Shown here in pieces: positions 1-8,089 of a stretch of DNA of 64,000 bases (position 1 is the first letter of the stretch; every line of letters begins with the position of its first letter). The DNA comes from Ottowia thiooxydans DSM 14619 (GTDB lineage Bacteria; Pseudomonadota; Gammaproteobacteria; Burkholderiales; Burkholderiaceae_C). The DNA lies in contig NZ_KE383942.1 of the NCBI RefSeq assembly GCF_000422885.1, positions 3,353 to 67,352 of the forward strand, in the 5' to 3' direction. Below the pieces are notes generated by a model. That model did not search any database and was not told the origin of the DNA. It saw only the letters and a program-made list of their open reading frames with translations. Made by a program: the position numbers and the translations under genes.

Positions 1-126
1 ACGAATAGCTCGGTGGCCAGCTTGAGCACAGGACTCGTCAACACGAATAGTTCGGTGGCTTCGCTGAGTACTGGGCTTGTGGGCACGAACAGTTCCGTGG
101 CCAGCCTCTCGACGTCGCTGGCGCCG
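1..126 (+). repeat. Three 42-bp tandem repeats in the adhesin stalk
   Basis: Three consecutive in-frame 42-bp units encode near-identical 14-residue segments; the third ends SLAP instead of GLVN/GLVG. The units diverge slightly at synonymous positions. The array begins at the window edge and probably continues upstream. In-frame units like these can change stalk length by recombination without breaking the gene. Confidence 0.85.
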
Positions 127-1014
127 TTGACACAGGCTCAGGACGTCGCTGCTAACCGTGGTGCCACCATCTCGGCCACGATTTCGGGTGGGGCGACTTC
201 TACGCTGGGTGTTGTTCAAACTCAGGGTCGCCGGTTCGATAACACCACCCTGTCTACGATCCAGGCGTCTGATTGCCTCGTGGCGAACGGGGTTGACACG
301 ACCGCGACTGGAGCTTGCGCCAGCGCAGGCACCATGATCGGGGTAAACGGAGCAACGAGTACTACTGTGGCTGCGGGGGCTACTGCTTATGGTGCGCAGT
401 CGCTGGCTCAAGATACCAATACCACTGCGATCGGCTTCCGGGCTACTGCAACCTATGAAGGTTCAGTGGCGATCGGCTACCAGGCGCAGGCCATAGCCGA
501 TCCGGCTACCGCAGTGGGTTGGAACTCCCTGGCTTCTGGCAACAACTCAGTCGCTTTGGGTGCAGCGGCGCAAGCTACGGCTAACAATGCCATGGCACTG
601 GGCGCAGGAGCGCAAGCTACAGGCGCGAATTCGGTTGCCCTGGGTGCCAACTCAGTGGCAGATCAGCCGAATACTGTCTCTGTTGGGTCGCCAGGATCCG
701 AGCGTCGTATCACCAACGTTGCACCCGGTGTGAACAGCACAGATGCCGTCAATGTGTCGCAGCTTAACCAGGTGGCGCGCATTGCGTACTCAGGTGTAGC
801 AATGAGCATGGCTATGGCGGGCACCTACATGCCTACGCTCTATGCTGGTGAAAAAGCTCTGGGGATCGGGCTTGGAAACTACAAGGGCTACGGCGCTGTT
901 GCGGTGAACTTCAAGTCTCTCAGTGAAACCGGCGCTATGTCATGGGGTGTGGGCGTTTCCACTACTGGCAAGGAGTGGGGTGTCAACGTGGGTATTGGCT
1001 GGAAGTGGAAGTAA
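1..1014 (+). CDS. Trimeric autotransporter adhesin (YadA-like), C-terminal part
   Basis: The reading frame is open from the first base, so the true start lies before the window; 337 residues are visible. The visible part opens with three 14-residue units of the type TNSSVASLSTGLVN, probably coiled-coil stalk. It continues with YadA-head-like repeats (SVAIGYQAQA, SVALGAAAQA, SVALGANS) at about residues 150-225, then a neck motif (STDAVNVSQLNQ) near residue 250. The last ~75 residues form the YadA membrane anchor and end in alternating aromatic residues and WKWK. Proteins of this class are outer-membrane homotrimers that mediate adhesion. A hairpin follows the stop codon. Family assignment is secure; the binding target cannot be read from this fragment. 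Confidence 0.93.
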   Translation, partial: TNSSVASLSTGLVNTNSSVASLSTGLVGTNSSVASLSTSLAPLTQAQDVAANRGATISATISGGATSTLGVVQTQGRRFDNTTLSTIQASDCLVANGVDTTATGACASAGTMIGVNGATSTTVAAGATAYGAQSLAQDTNTTAIGFRATATYEGSVAIGYQAQAIADPATAVGWNSLASGNNSVALGAAAQATANNAMALGAGAQATGANSVALGANSVADQPNTVSVGSPGSERRITNVAPGVNSTDAVNVSQLNQVARIAYSGVAMSMAMAGTYMPTLYAGEKALGIGLGNYKGYGAVAVNFKSLSETGAMSWGVGVSTTGKEWGVNVGIGWKWK

Positions 1015-1025
1015 CCCATGGGACG

Positions 1026-1066
1026 ACCGGTGAGCTATCTCCTCGCAAGGGGAGGTGGCTGCCGGT
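1026..1066 (+). terminator. Candidate terminator hairpin after adhesin gene
   Basis: A 12-bp stem (including three G-T pairs) closes a GCAA loop, and an outer accgg/ccggt arm extends it. It starts 12 bases after the adhesin stop codon. There is no clear T tract, so intrinsic termination is plausible but not certain. Confidence 0.45.
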
Positions 1067-1337
1067 TGTCGGGCAAGTTTGAACTGCTATGCAAGCGATT
1101 TAGCGGGTGCGCACGTAACCACCTTCATCTCGAATGTCGGAGCGGGGGCTGCGCAGGGGCCTGAAAACGTATGAACGAATTTTGCGCTATCGACCAGACG
1201 CGAACACTCGGAGCGTCAGGTATGGGCAAGCGGTCGTCTGCGTGTCCTATGAATTGACGAGTTGAGTGCATCGGTTGCGCCATTTCGGCCACGCGGCCGT
1301 TTGATCGCCACCAAGATCGTTGTCTTCCCGAACCATC

Positions 1338-1958
1338 ATGAACCCAACGCCTCTTACCGCCGTTCTCCGCCTGGCCTTCGCCCTCCTTGCACTCGCTGCC
1401 ATCGGCTGGCAACTGTCGCTGCATGTGGGGCTGAACTACAGCGTACTCAACTTCTTCAGTTACTTCACCAACTTGTCGAACCTGCTGGCCGTGGGTGTCT
1501 TGATCGCTGGCGCATGTCGTCAATGGATGCAAGCGCGACCCTCAGCAGCTTTCGAATCACTGCGCGCCGTGACCACAACCTGCATGCTGGTGGTGGGCGT
1601 CGTGTTCGCGCTGCTGCTGCGCGACGTGGACCTCGGCGCGCTGAGTCCTTGGGTAAATTCGGTCGTTCACCATGTGATGCCCGTCGTAGTGCTGCTTGAC
1701 TGGTTGCTGTGGCCGCCGCGCCCGGCTGTAGGCTTGCGGCCCCTGCGCTGGGTAGTCGCGTTTGCGGCGTTGTACCTCGCCTATTCGATGGTGCGCGGCG
1801 CTGTTGTTGAGTGGTATCCATACCCTTTCCTGAATCCGGCGAACGTGGGCGGGTACGGCGGCGTGGCTATGTATGCGGTGGGGATCGCGGCCATCGTCGT
1901 GGTCTCAGGGTGGGCGCTGCTGGCCTGGGCAAGCCGGCGTGTGCGGGTGGCAATGTAG
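1338..1958 (+). CDS. Pr6Pr family membrane protein
   Basis: Predicted 206-residue integral membrane protein with about six hydrophobic helices. The motif FFSYFTNLSNLL (about residues 36-47) and a later SVVHHVMPVVVLLDW stretch match the Pr6Pr / FAR-17a-like group of bacterial membrane proteins, whose function is not established. I chose the ATG at 1338, which opens directly into the first hydrophobic segment; a TTG six codons upstream is the alternative. It is isolated from its neighbours, with about 270 bases upstream and a divergently transcribed exporter gene downstream. I see no regulatory site. Confidence 0.75.
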   Translation: MNPTPLTAVLRLAFALLALAAIGWQLSLHVGLNYSVLNFFSYFTNLSNLLAVGVLIAGACRQWMQARPSAAFESLRAVTTTCMLVVGVVFALLLRDVDLGALSPWVNSVVHHVMPVVVLLDWLLWPPRPAVGLRPLRWVVAFAALYLAYSMVRGAVVEWYPYPFLNPANVGGYGGVAMYAVGIAAIVVVSGWALLAWASRRVRVAM

Positions 1959-2151
1959 CGTTGGAATTGCCGAACCGTGTGTAAAGTCCCATCGCTCTGA
2001 AAATCCATCAGACCTGCGCGCCATCTTTTTCTCGGATTCGTAGCTTGCCTGCATGACGGCAGCGAACGCGATGCCGAGTTGACAATCCGCGTTAGAGCGA
2101 CGTCTTGTCCGGCGCCGGTATCTGCGATAGGTATTGCTTAGCGATGGATGG

Positions 2152-3036
2152 TCAGGGCGCCGGCAACGCGCGGCGAAATGGATTGAACCCCGTGATCAGT
2201 GCCGTGGCAATCAGTACCAGCAGGCAGCCCGGCAGCATCCCCGCCGTGACCGGCTCCCCCAGAAACAGCCCACCCCAACTCACGCCGAACAAGGGAATCA
2301 TGAAGGCCGATGACGTTGCGGCGCTGGCCGAAATCTCGCGCATGAGTCGCATGCTGATCAAGTACATGAAGCCCGACGTCACGATCCCTAAGGTGGCCAG
2401 CGCCAGCACTGCGCCGCTCGTTGGGCGCATGGCAGGGATCGATGCGCCCATAGGCAGCATTAACACTGCAGCGGCGGCGACGTGGATGGCGGCTGATGCA
2501 GGCAAAGGCTTGTGGGCTATCGTCGCTCGCCTCATAAGGATGGCACCGAAGCCGAAACTGGCTGCCGCAACCGTGCAGGCCAAGGCCGCGAGTACTACGG
2601 GACCCGTCACCGCCACAGGCCCAAGCTGCACCAGCAGGGCGACGCCTGCAAAACCCAGGCCGCAGCCGAAGATACGCCGCAGCGTCATTCGCTCCTCGCC
2701 AACGATGGCGGCCGCAAAGACACCGAATAACGGTGCGGTTGCGTTTAGCACTGCTGAATAGCCGGATGGCAGCACGAGCCCCGCCCAGTTAAACAGCACG
2801 AAAGGTGTGACCACGGTCAACACCGCAGTTGCCGTCAGCATGGGCCAAGCTGCGCGCGGTGGCCAGCGGTGGCGCAATACGGCTATCACGAGGCATAACA
2901 CGATCGCGGCGAGCAGACAGCGCAGACCGGCCAAGCCGAAAGGCCCGAAAGCAGGTGCGGCAATACGGATTAGCGGGAAAGATGCACCCCACAGGGCCGA
3001 CAGGGCGACGAGCTGGGCGAAATGTAGTGCCTTCAT
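2152..3036 (-). CDS. EamA/DMT family transporter
   Basis: Predicted 294-residue inner-membrane protein with about ten hydrophobic helices arranged as two EamA repeats. Typical motifs are ALWGASFPLIRIA in helix 1 and an AAIVGEERM segment at the end of the first repeat. Members export or exchange small metabolites such as amino acids or purines; the substrate cannot be read here. The frame is open another 45 codons upstream, but that extension is polar and unlike the family, so I start at the ATG beginning MKALHF. It is transcribed away from the DUF2827 pair, sharing about 160 bp of intergenic DNA. Confidence 0.87.
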   Translation of the reverse strand: MKALHFAQLVALSALWGASFPLIRIAAPAFGPFGLAGLRCLLAAIVLCLVIAVLRHRWPPRAAWPMLTATAVLTVVTPFVLFNWAGLVLPSGYSAVLNATAPLFGVFAAAIVGEERMTLRRIFGCGLGFAGVALLVQLGPVAVTGPVVLAALACTVAAASFGFGAILMRRATIAHKPLPASAAIHVAAAAVLMLPMGASIPAMRPTSGAVLALATLGIVTSGFMYLISMRLMREISASAATSSAFMIPLFGVSWGGLFLGEPVTAGMLPGCLLVLIATALITGFNPFRRALPAP

Positions 3037-3195
3037 AGTACGCGCATTCTCGCTGGTGTGTGCGGGCCGAATTGGTCCTGCTGTTCGAAAGCATTCAGAT
3101 CGGTGGTTCCCATTCGCTTTATGAGCGTGTTCCAAACGTGCTGAAAAGTCACGGTATGCTCTCGCTACCACGAAAGTTTTTTATTAAGAGGCGTG

Positions 3196-4338
3196 ATGCG
3201 GATCGGGATTTCGGCCTTCAGCCATAAAAATCAGAATATCTGGTCGAATGGACTGGGCCAGAACGTCATGTTCCTGGTGCAGTCCCTGCGCAAGATTTCA
3301 TTTGTGCGTGACGTGGTGTTGATCGATGCAGGCAGCGAAGAGGCCTTAAGCGATCAAATCGATCTTGACAAGTTCGGCACCCGGATCATGCGTCAGAAAG
3401 ACGCTACTGATCGTGTGGATGTCGTGATTGAGCTTGCGGGTGCGCTAGGGGTGCCGTGGCTTGATTTGCAGCGCGCGCGCGGAAAAAAGGTGATTTATCA
3501 CTGCGTTGGCCAACCTCATTCGAGCATGGTCGACACCGCCATTTTTAACCGCAGCGGTTTCTTCTTGCGGCCGGATCGCTTCGACGAGGTTTGGCTGCTT
3601 CCTAAGGACGCTGTCTTCGCGCCCATGATGCGCACCCTCCATAGGTGCCCCGTTCAGGTGGCGCCGTATCTCTGGTCGCCGCACTTTCTGGAGAACCGCA
3701 TCCGGGAGCTGGAGGCCATCGGTCATGCCTACGGGTTCAAACCGGTTCAACCGGGGGAGGGCTCCATAGGCTGGCGTGTGACGATGTTCGAACCCAACCT
3801 GGCGCCCATCAAATCTTCGCTCATTCCCATGCTCGTCTGCGACGTAGCCGAGCGCCGTTGGCCGGGCACGCTTTCCATGATGTATGCGCTCAACACGGGG
3901 CATCTGGTCAACCATCCCACCTTGCTGCATCTCGCGAATTCCCTCGATCTGGTCAAGAGTAGTCGCGCCGTGTTCACCGGCCGACACGACATAGCTGGTT
4001 TCATGTCACAACACGGCTTGGATGCCGCAGTGGCCCACCAATGGCAAAACGATCAGAACTACAGCTACCTGGACGTGCTTCACGGAGATTACCCGCTCAT
4101 TCACAATTCGCCGTGGCTGAAGGAGGCCGGATACTACTATCCGGATTTCAATATAGAAGCCGGGGCTGCGCAGCTCGCGCTGGCCAAGGAGCACCATCAG
4201 GAATCACTTCCTGATTACCGCGAGCGCTCGCGCCGGGTGTTCAAGGCGGTTGACCCTGACAGCGAAGACAATGCGCGTGGCTACGCCGAGCTGTTGATGT
4301 CTCTGGCCAAAGACCGCCCGGAGTGGTTGACAGCATGA
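3196..4338 (+). CDS. DUF2827 family protein, copy 1 (possible glycosyltransferase-like)
   Basis: A 380-residue soluble protein of the uncharacterised DUF2827 family, so far as I recognise it. Conserved blocks shared with the next gene are WxNGxxQN near the N-terminus, EPNLxxxK...IPxLVC around residue 197, HQWxNxQNY around 281 and LHGxYPLIHNS around 295. The last block, with the alternating hydrophobic segments around it, resembles the nucleotide-sugar side of GT-B glycosyltransferases; this is inference, not an established activity. The start is ATG 3196 with AGAGG just upstream; a GTG immediately before is also possible. It overlaps the second copy by ATGA, so the two are probably co-translated. 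Confidence 0.8.
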   Translation: MRIGISAFSHKNQNIWSNGLGQNVMFLVQSLRKISFVRDVVLIDAGSEEALSDQIDLDKFGTRIMRQKDATDRVDVVIELAGALGVPWLDLQRARGKKVIYHCVGQPHSSMVDTAIFNRSGFFLRPDRFDEVWLLPKDAVFAPMMRTLHRCPVQVAPYLWSPHFLENRIRELEAIGHAYGFKPVQPGEGSIGWRVTMFEPNLAPIKSSLIPMLVCDVAERRWPGTLSMMYALNTGHLVNHPTLLHLANSLDLVKSSRAVFTGRHDIAGFMSQHGLDAAVAHQWQNDQNYSYLDVLHGDYPLIHNSPWLKEAGYYYPDFNIEAGAAQLALAKEHHQESLPDYRERSRRVFKAVDPDSEDNARGYAELLMSLAKDRPEWLTA

Positions 4339-5447
4339 ATTTGAAACCTCTACGCATTGGCGTCACGCTGCTGGTCCGCGACGGGCAATCCCTGTGGGAA
4401 AACGGCATTTTTCAGAACTGCATTTTCCTTGTGCAACTGCTTAGGCAGTGCCCGGGTGTTGTGCAGGCCTACATCGTCTTTGTTGGCGATGGCAGTGCGC
4501 AGGCTAAGCGCGAGTTGCTGCAAGACACCGATCTCGCAGCGATGGACTTGAGCGATGCCGCTGGTCAGCTCGATATGGTGATTGAGATGAGCGCTCAGCT
4601 TTCCGCCGAGTGGACCATTGCCTTTCGCGAGCGCGGCGGCAAACTGGTGAGCATGTGTGTGGGCAACGATTTCGCCATTGATGCCGAGCGACTGGGTTAC
4701 GACCTGCCCGCAGGCCGCTTGGTGCCCCACCATCCGAGAGACGCCGTATGGACGTTGCCGGAGTATGAAACAGTGGGTGCGCCCTACTATGCGGCTACTT
4801 TTCGCGCGCCGGTTTCCATTCTCCCGCACTTGTGGAGCGCGGAGTTGCTTGAAGCCTCCCTGCGTAGGCGGGGGGATGGTGTTCGGTTTGGGTATGAGCC
4901 CGGCCGGCGCCGTTGGCGCTTGGCCATCATGGAGCCCAACCTCAGTATCGTGAAGACTTGCGTTATACCGTTCCTGGTGTGCGAGGCTGCGCATCGGGCG
5001 GATGCGGACAAGATCGAATACCTGCACGTTTTCAACACTGAGCAACTCAAATCCAACGCCGTATTCAGCGGAGTGTTTTCAAGCATGAATCTCACACGGC
5101 ATGAACTGGCCGGCTTCAATGGTCGTCATACCATTGTTGAAGTACTGACCGAACATGCTGATGCGCTTGTCTGCCACCAATGGGAGAACGCCCAGAACTA
5201 CCTCTATTACGAGGCGCTTCACGGTGGCTATCCGTTGATTCACAATTCGCACCTGATCGCTGATTGCGGTTGGCGTTACCAGGGGTTTGACTGCGAGGAG
5301 GGGGGGCGTGTGCTGCTTGAAGCCATAGCCGGGCACGATCACAATCTGCAAGACTATCGCCGCAGAGCAGATATTTTTCTTCGCACTCTTCACCCGCTGC
5401 ATGAGGCCAACATTCATGCCTATAGCGAGGCGATCAGGCGGGTATAA
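4335..5447 (+). CDS. DUF2827 family protein, copy 2
   Basis: A 370-residue paralogue of the preceding gene with the same conserved blocks (SLWENGIFQN, EPNLSIVK, HQWENAQNY, LHGGYPLIHNS) but otherwise quite diverged, so this is an old duplication with probably different roles. I place the start at ATG 4335, whose codon overlaps the upstream TGA (ATGA); a GTG four codons earlier is an alternative. No signal peptide or membrane segment is seen, so both copies should be cytoplasmic. A secreted protein gene starts 58 bp downstream and may share the transcript. Function is unknown; a role in glycosylating a surface polymer or adhesin is a guess from fold resemblance and neighbourhood. Confidence 0.8.
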   Translation: MNLKPLRIGVTLLVRDGQSLWENGIFQNCIFLVQLLRQCPGVVQAYIVFVGDGSAQAKRELLQDTDLAAMDLSDAAGQLDMVIEMSAQLSAEWTIAFRERGGKLVSMCVGNDFAIDAERLGYDLPAGRLVPHHPRDAVWTLPEYETVGAPYYAATFRAPVSILPHLWSAELLEASLRRRGDGVRFGYEPGRRRWRLAIMEPNLSIVKTCVIPFLVCEAAHRADADKIEYLHVFNTEQLKSNAVFSGVFSSMNLTRHELAGFNGRHTIVEVLTEHADALVCHQWENAQNYLYYEALHGGYPLIHNSHLIADCGWRYQGFDCEEGGRVLLEAIAGHDHNLQDYRRRADIFLRTLHPLHEANIHAYSEAIRRV

Positions 5448-5505
5448 CGGTGGTTAAGAGGGTGGGTATGAGGGAGGTGTGGCCTTTTCTTCGGGAATCC
5501 TGTTC

Positions 5506-6066
5506 ATGATGAAGCGACTTATCCGGTTTTTTCAATACCTTGTGCTGGTGTTGAGCGTGCCTTTGGTGGCGCAGGCGCAAGCTGTGTTTGAGAATATTCC
5601 TCGGCCTGCTGCGGCGCCGCAAAATGCACTTTCGGTAGCTTCGCAAAACGTGGGTGTCAAAACCTGCCGGCCTGCGCTGGAAAGGCTTTCTGCACTGGCC
5701 GTGAACGGTACGCGCGGCAACGATGTGCTGCTCGATTGGGACCGCCAGCGCGTGGACGCCGGCCCTGTGTTTTCTCTGATTGGCCTGGAATACGCCAATG
5801 GGGGCGCTGCCATGTCAGTCACTGCAGTTCCTGGGCTCAATGGCGGTTGCTCGGTATCGGCTGAACGCATCTCGTCTGCGCCGTTTTCTTGTCAGGCTGT
5901 GGCTCAACAGGAACTGAAAGGCATGACCGCCACCCGCCTGCTGCCTACTTTCACCGTGTTCACTGACGCCAAGGACCCGACCGCCACGGTCTCACTTATC
6001 GACGCACCTCCTGGCTGCTTGGTGATTCGCCGCTATGTAGAGTTCAATTGGAAAGCTCCGCGCTAA
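5506..6066 (+). CDS. Unknown secreted protein
   Basis: A 186-residue protein that I do not recognise. It begins with a clear signal peptide (KRLIRFF, a hydrophobic core, then a VAQAQA cleavage region). The mature part has four cysteines (KTC, GGC, FSC, GCL), which could form two disulfides in the periplasm or outside. Two adjacent ATG codons (5506 and 5509) are both possible; a GTG at 5479 sits too close to an AGGGAGG. The gene lies between the DUF2827 pair and a monooxygenase on the same strand, and could be the last gene of the DUF2827 transcript. Confidence 0.65.
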   Translation: MMKRLIRFFQYLVLVLSVPLVAQAQAVFENIPRPAAAPQNALSVASQNVGVKTCRPALERLSALAVNGTRGNDVLLDWDRQRVDAGPVFSLIGLEYANGGAAMSVTAVPGLNGGCSVSAERISSAPFSCQAVAQQELKGMTATRLLPTFTVFTDAKDPTATVSLIDAPPGCLVIRRYVEFNWKAPR

Positions 6067-6110
6067 GAAGGTCCGAACGAATCCGTCATGCCCGCACTGA
6101 TCTTTGTCAA

Positions 6111-7310
6111 ATGGCGCCCAAGCAACTGCTGATCGCAGGCGGCGGCATTGGTGGCCTGGCCGCTGCTCTGGCCGCAACGCGGGCTGGCTGGGAAGTACGT
6201 GTTTTCGAGCGGACGCCGCAGTTCAGTGAAGTGGGGGCGGGCATCCAACTGGGGCCCAATGCCACGCGCATCTTGCAGAGTTGGGGGCTGGGCGATGCGC
6301 TAAGCGCTGTAGCGGCCTTTCCTGAACGCCTGCAGGTTCGCAATGCCTTAAGCGGAGAGTTGCTGGGGGGGATGCCTCTGGGTGAACGCATGCGAACACG
6401 GTATGGCGCATCCTACGCGACGATTCATCGCGCCGACATCCATGGCTTGCTCGCCACGGCGGTTCAGCAGCAGGCGGAGGTTCACCTCAATCTTGATCAA
6501 GGTTTGAGGGAGTTCGCTGACGATGGATGCTCGGTGACCATCACCACAGAGCAAGGCTTGCAAGTGGAGGGTGATGCATTGATCGGTGCCGATGGGGTTT
6601 GGAGTGGTACACGCCAGCAATTGCTGGGCGACTCTCCGCCTCGGGTGACCGGTCACCTTGCCTATCGAACCATGTTGAGGCAAACATCGCTGCCTGAGCG
6701 GCTTCGCAGTGTTCAGGTGACGGCGTGGCTCGGTCCGCGCCTGCACGTTGTTCAGTATCCAGTCCGGGGTGGTGAATGGATGAACGTGGTGGCCATTGTT
6801 CAAGGCGTGCCGCGGGCGGACGCGCCGGGCTGGGATCAAGAGGCCCATGTCTCTGATTTGCAGCGAGCCATGGGTGCCACCTGTGAACCGTTGCAATCTC
6901 TCATTGCTGCGGTTCCGGCCGCCTCTGTTAACGAGCATGCCTGGCGCTTGTGGCCCCTGTCTGACCGCGCGCCTGTGTCGGGGCCTGGGCAGATGGCTGG
7001 CGGCCTTGTGGGGCTGTTGGGCGATGCGGCCCACCCCATGCGCCCCTATATGGCCCAGGGGGCGGGCATGGCGATTGAAGATGCCGCCGCACTGGAGCGC
7101 GCGCTCGCTATGAACGCGGTCGACGTACCCACGCGACTCAGACGATATGCCTTGGAGCGCTGGCAACGCTGTGCTCGTGTGCAGGCGCGCTCCATCCGAA
7201 ATGGCCAGATTTTTCATTCCACGGGCCTTATTCGTCTGGGGCGTGATGTGTCGATGCGTTTACTGGGAGAACGCCTTCTCGACGTGCCGTGGCTGTATAA
7301 GTCCTCCTAG
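6111..7310 (+). CDS. FAD-dependent monooxygenase (aromatic hydroxylase type)
   Basis: A 399-residue flavoprotein of the group A monooxygenases, which use NAD(P)H and oxygen to hydroxylate aromatic or similar substrates. The GGGIGG dinucleotide motif is at residues 10-15, a DG motif (IGADGVWSG) at about 158-166, and the GD motif (GLLGDAAHPMRPYMAQGAG) at about 300-318. Overall it is nearest to salicylate or 3-hydroxybenzoate hydroxylase-like proteins, but the substrate cannot be fixed from sequence alone. The ATG at 6111 opens directly into the Rossmann fold; upstream codons in frame look non-coding. No aromatic catabolism genes are next to it. Confidence 0.88.
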   Translation: MAPKQLLIAGGGIGGLAAALAATRAGWEVRVFERTPQFSEVGAGIQLGPNATRILQSWGLGDALSAVAAFPERLQVRNALSGELLGGMPLGERMRTRYGASYATIHRADIHGLLATAVQQQAEVHLNLDQGLREFADDGCSVTITTEQGLQVEGDALIGADGVWSGTRQQLLGDSPPRVTGHLAYRTMLRQTSLPERLRSVQVTAWLGPRLHVVQYPVRGGEWMNVVAIVQGVPRADAPGWDQEAHVSDLQRAMGATCEPLQSLIAAVPAASVNEHAWRLWPLSDRAPVSGPGQMAGGLVGLLGDAAHPMRPYMAQGAGMAIEDAAALERALAMNAVDVPTRLRRYALERWQRCARVQARSIRNGQIFHSTGLIRLGRDVSMRLLGERLLDVPWLYKSS

Positions 7311-7423
7311 AGCACGCTTTTAGGGTGCTTACGAGCCCTTACCAGCCATTTCCCATATCGTGAACTCGTTCTCAGGGGAGAACTCCGTATCGCGGTAGAC
7401 TGCTAGGTTTTCTACCGGGCGAC

Positions 7424-8089
7424 ATGGCCAAGCAAAAATCAGTGCAGACCAGCCTTACGGGCGCGGCGCTGGTGCGTCTGCTCGAAGCGCTTGCCGACTC
7501 GCGTGTACGCGTGCGGGACGCGCGCACGGGGTTTGCCGATGGATTAGTGCAGTGGGTCGGTTGGGCGGATGCCATTGAGTTGTCTGCCGCTCTCGAACGA
7601 CCGCTTGCAGACCAGGCCTTGAATGAGGCTGACTCTGATGAACGAGCCGAATTCGGGCGCCTTCGTACAAGCTTGGAGCAAGGATTGGCCCGTGCCATGG
7701 CGCCTACGGGGCATTCGGTCATGGAAGCTGAGGTGGGCTACGGATCATTGCGCAAACGCTATGTGATGCAGCAACAGACCATGGAAGTGGCCATTGGCAC
7801 TCTGCGTGAGCGGGTTCGCGCTGTGGTGGCAGAGCGCTCGCCCGAGATGGCTCGGCTGGCGGCGTTGGACGCGGTGATGGACCAGGTGCTGAGTGTTCAG
7901 GAGCGGCGGTTGTTAGCCACCGTTCCGGGGCTGTTGGAAAGGCATTACCGGCGCTTGCGGGACGAATATGAGGGCAGTGGCGACTGGGTGAAATTGTTTC
8001 ACCAGGACATGCACACGGTGTTGCTGGCCGAACTGGATCTTCGATTGCAACCAGTAGAAGGGCTCCTTGATGCCCTGGATGAAGACTGA
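7424..8089 (+). CDS. DUF3348 family protein
   Basis: A 221-residue, mainly helical, charged cytoplasmic protein without signal or membrane segments. It matches the DUF3348 family as I know it: the N-terminal SLTGAALVRLLEALADS, a WxGWxDAIELSAAL block near residue 46 and a GDWVKLFHQDMHTVLLAELDLRLQP C-terminal part (residues 186-210). No biochemical role is established. It is the first gene of a four-gene set in which every junction overlaps: its TGA overlaps the ATG of the membrane channel gene by one base. Its constant association with that gene suggests that it binds the long cytoplasmic tail or helps assemble the complex; this is inference. Confidence 0.85.
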   Translation: MAKQKSVQTSLTGAALVRLLEALADSRVRVRDARTGFADGLVQWVGWADAIELSAALERPLADQALNEADSDERAEFGRLRTSLEQGLARAMAPTGHSVMEAEVGYGSLRKRYVMQQQTMEVAIGTLRERVRAVVAERSPEMARLAALDAVMDQVLSVQERRLLATVPGLLERHYRRLRDEYEGSGDWVKLFHQDMHTVLLAELDLRLQPVEGLLDALDED

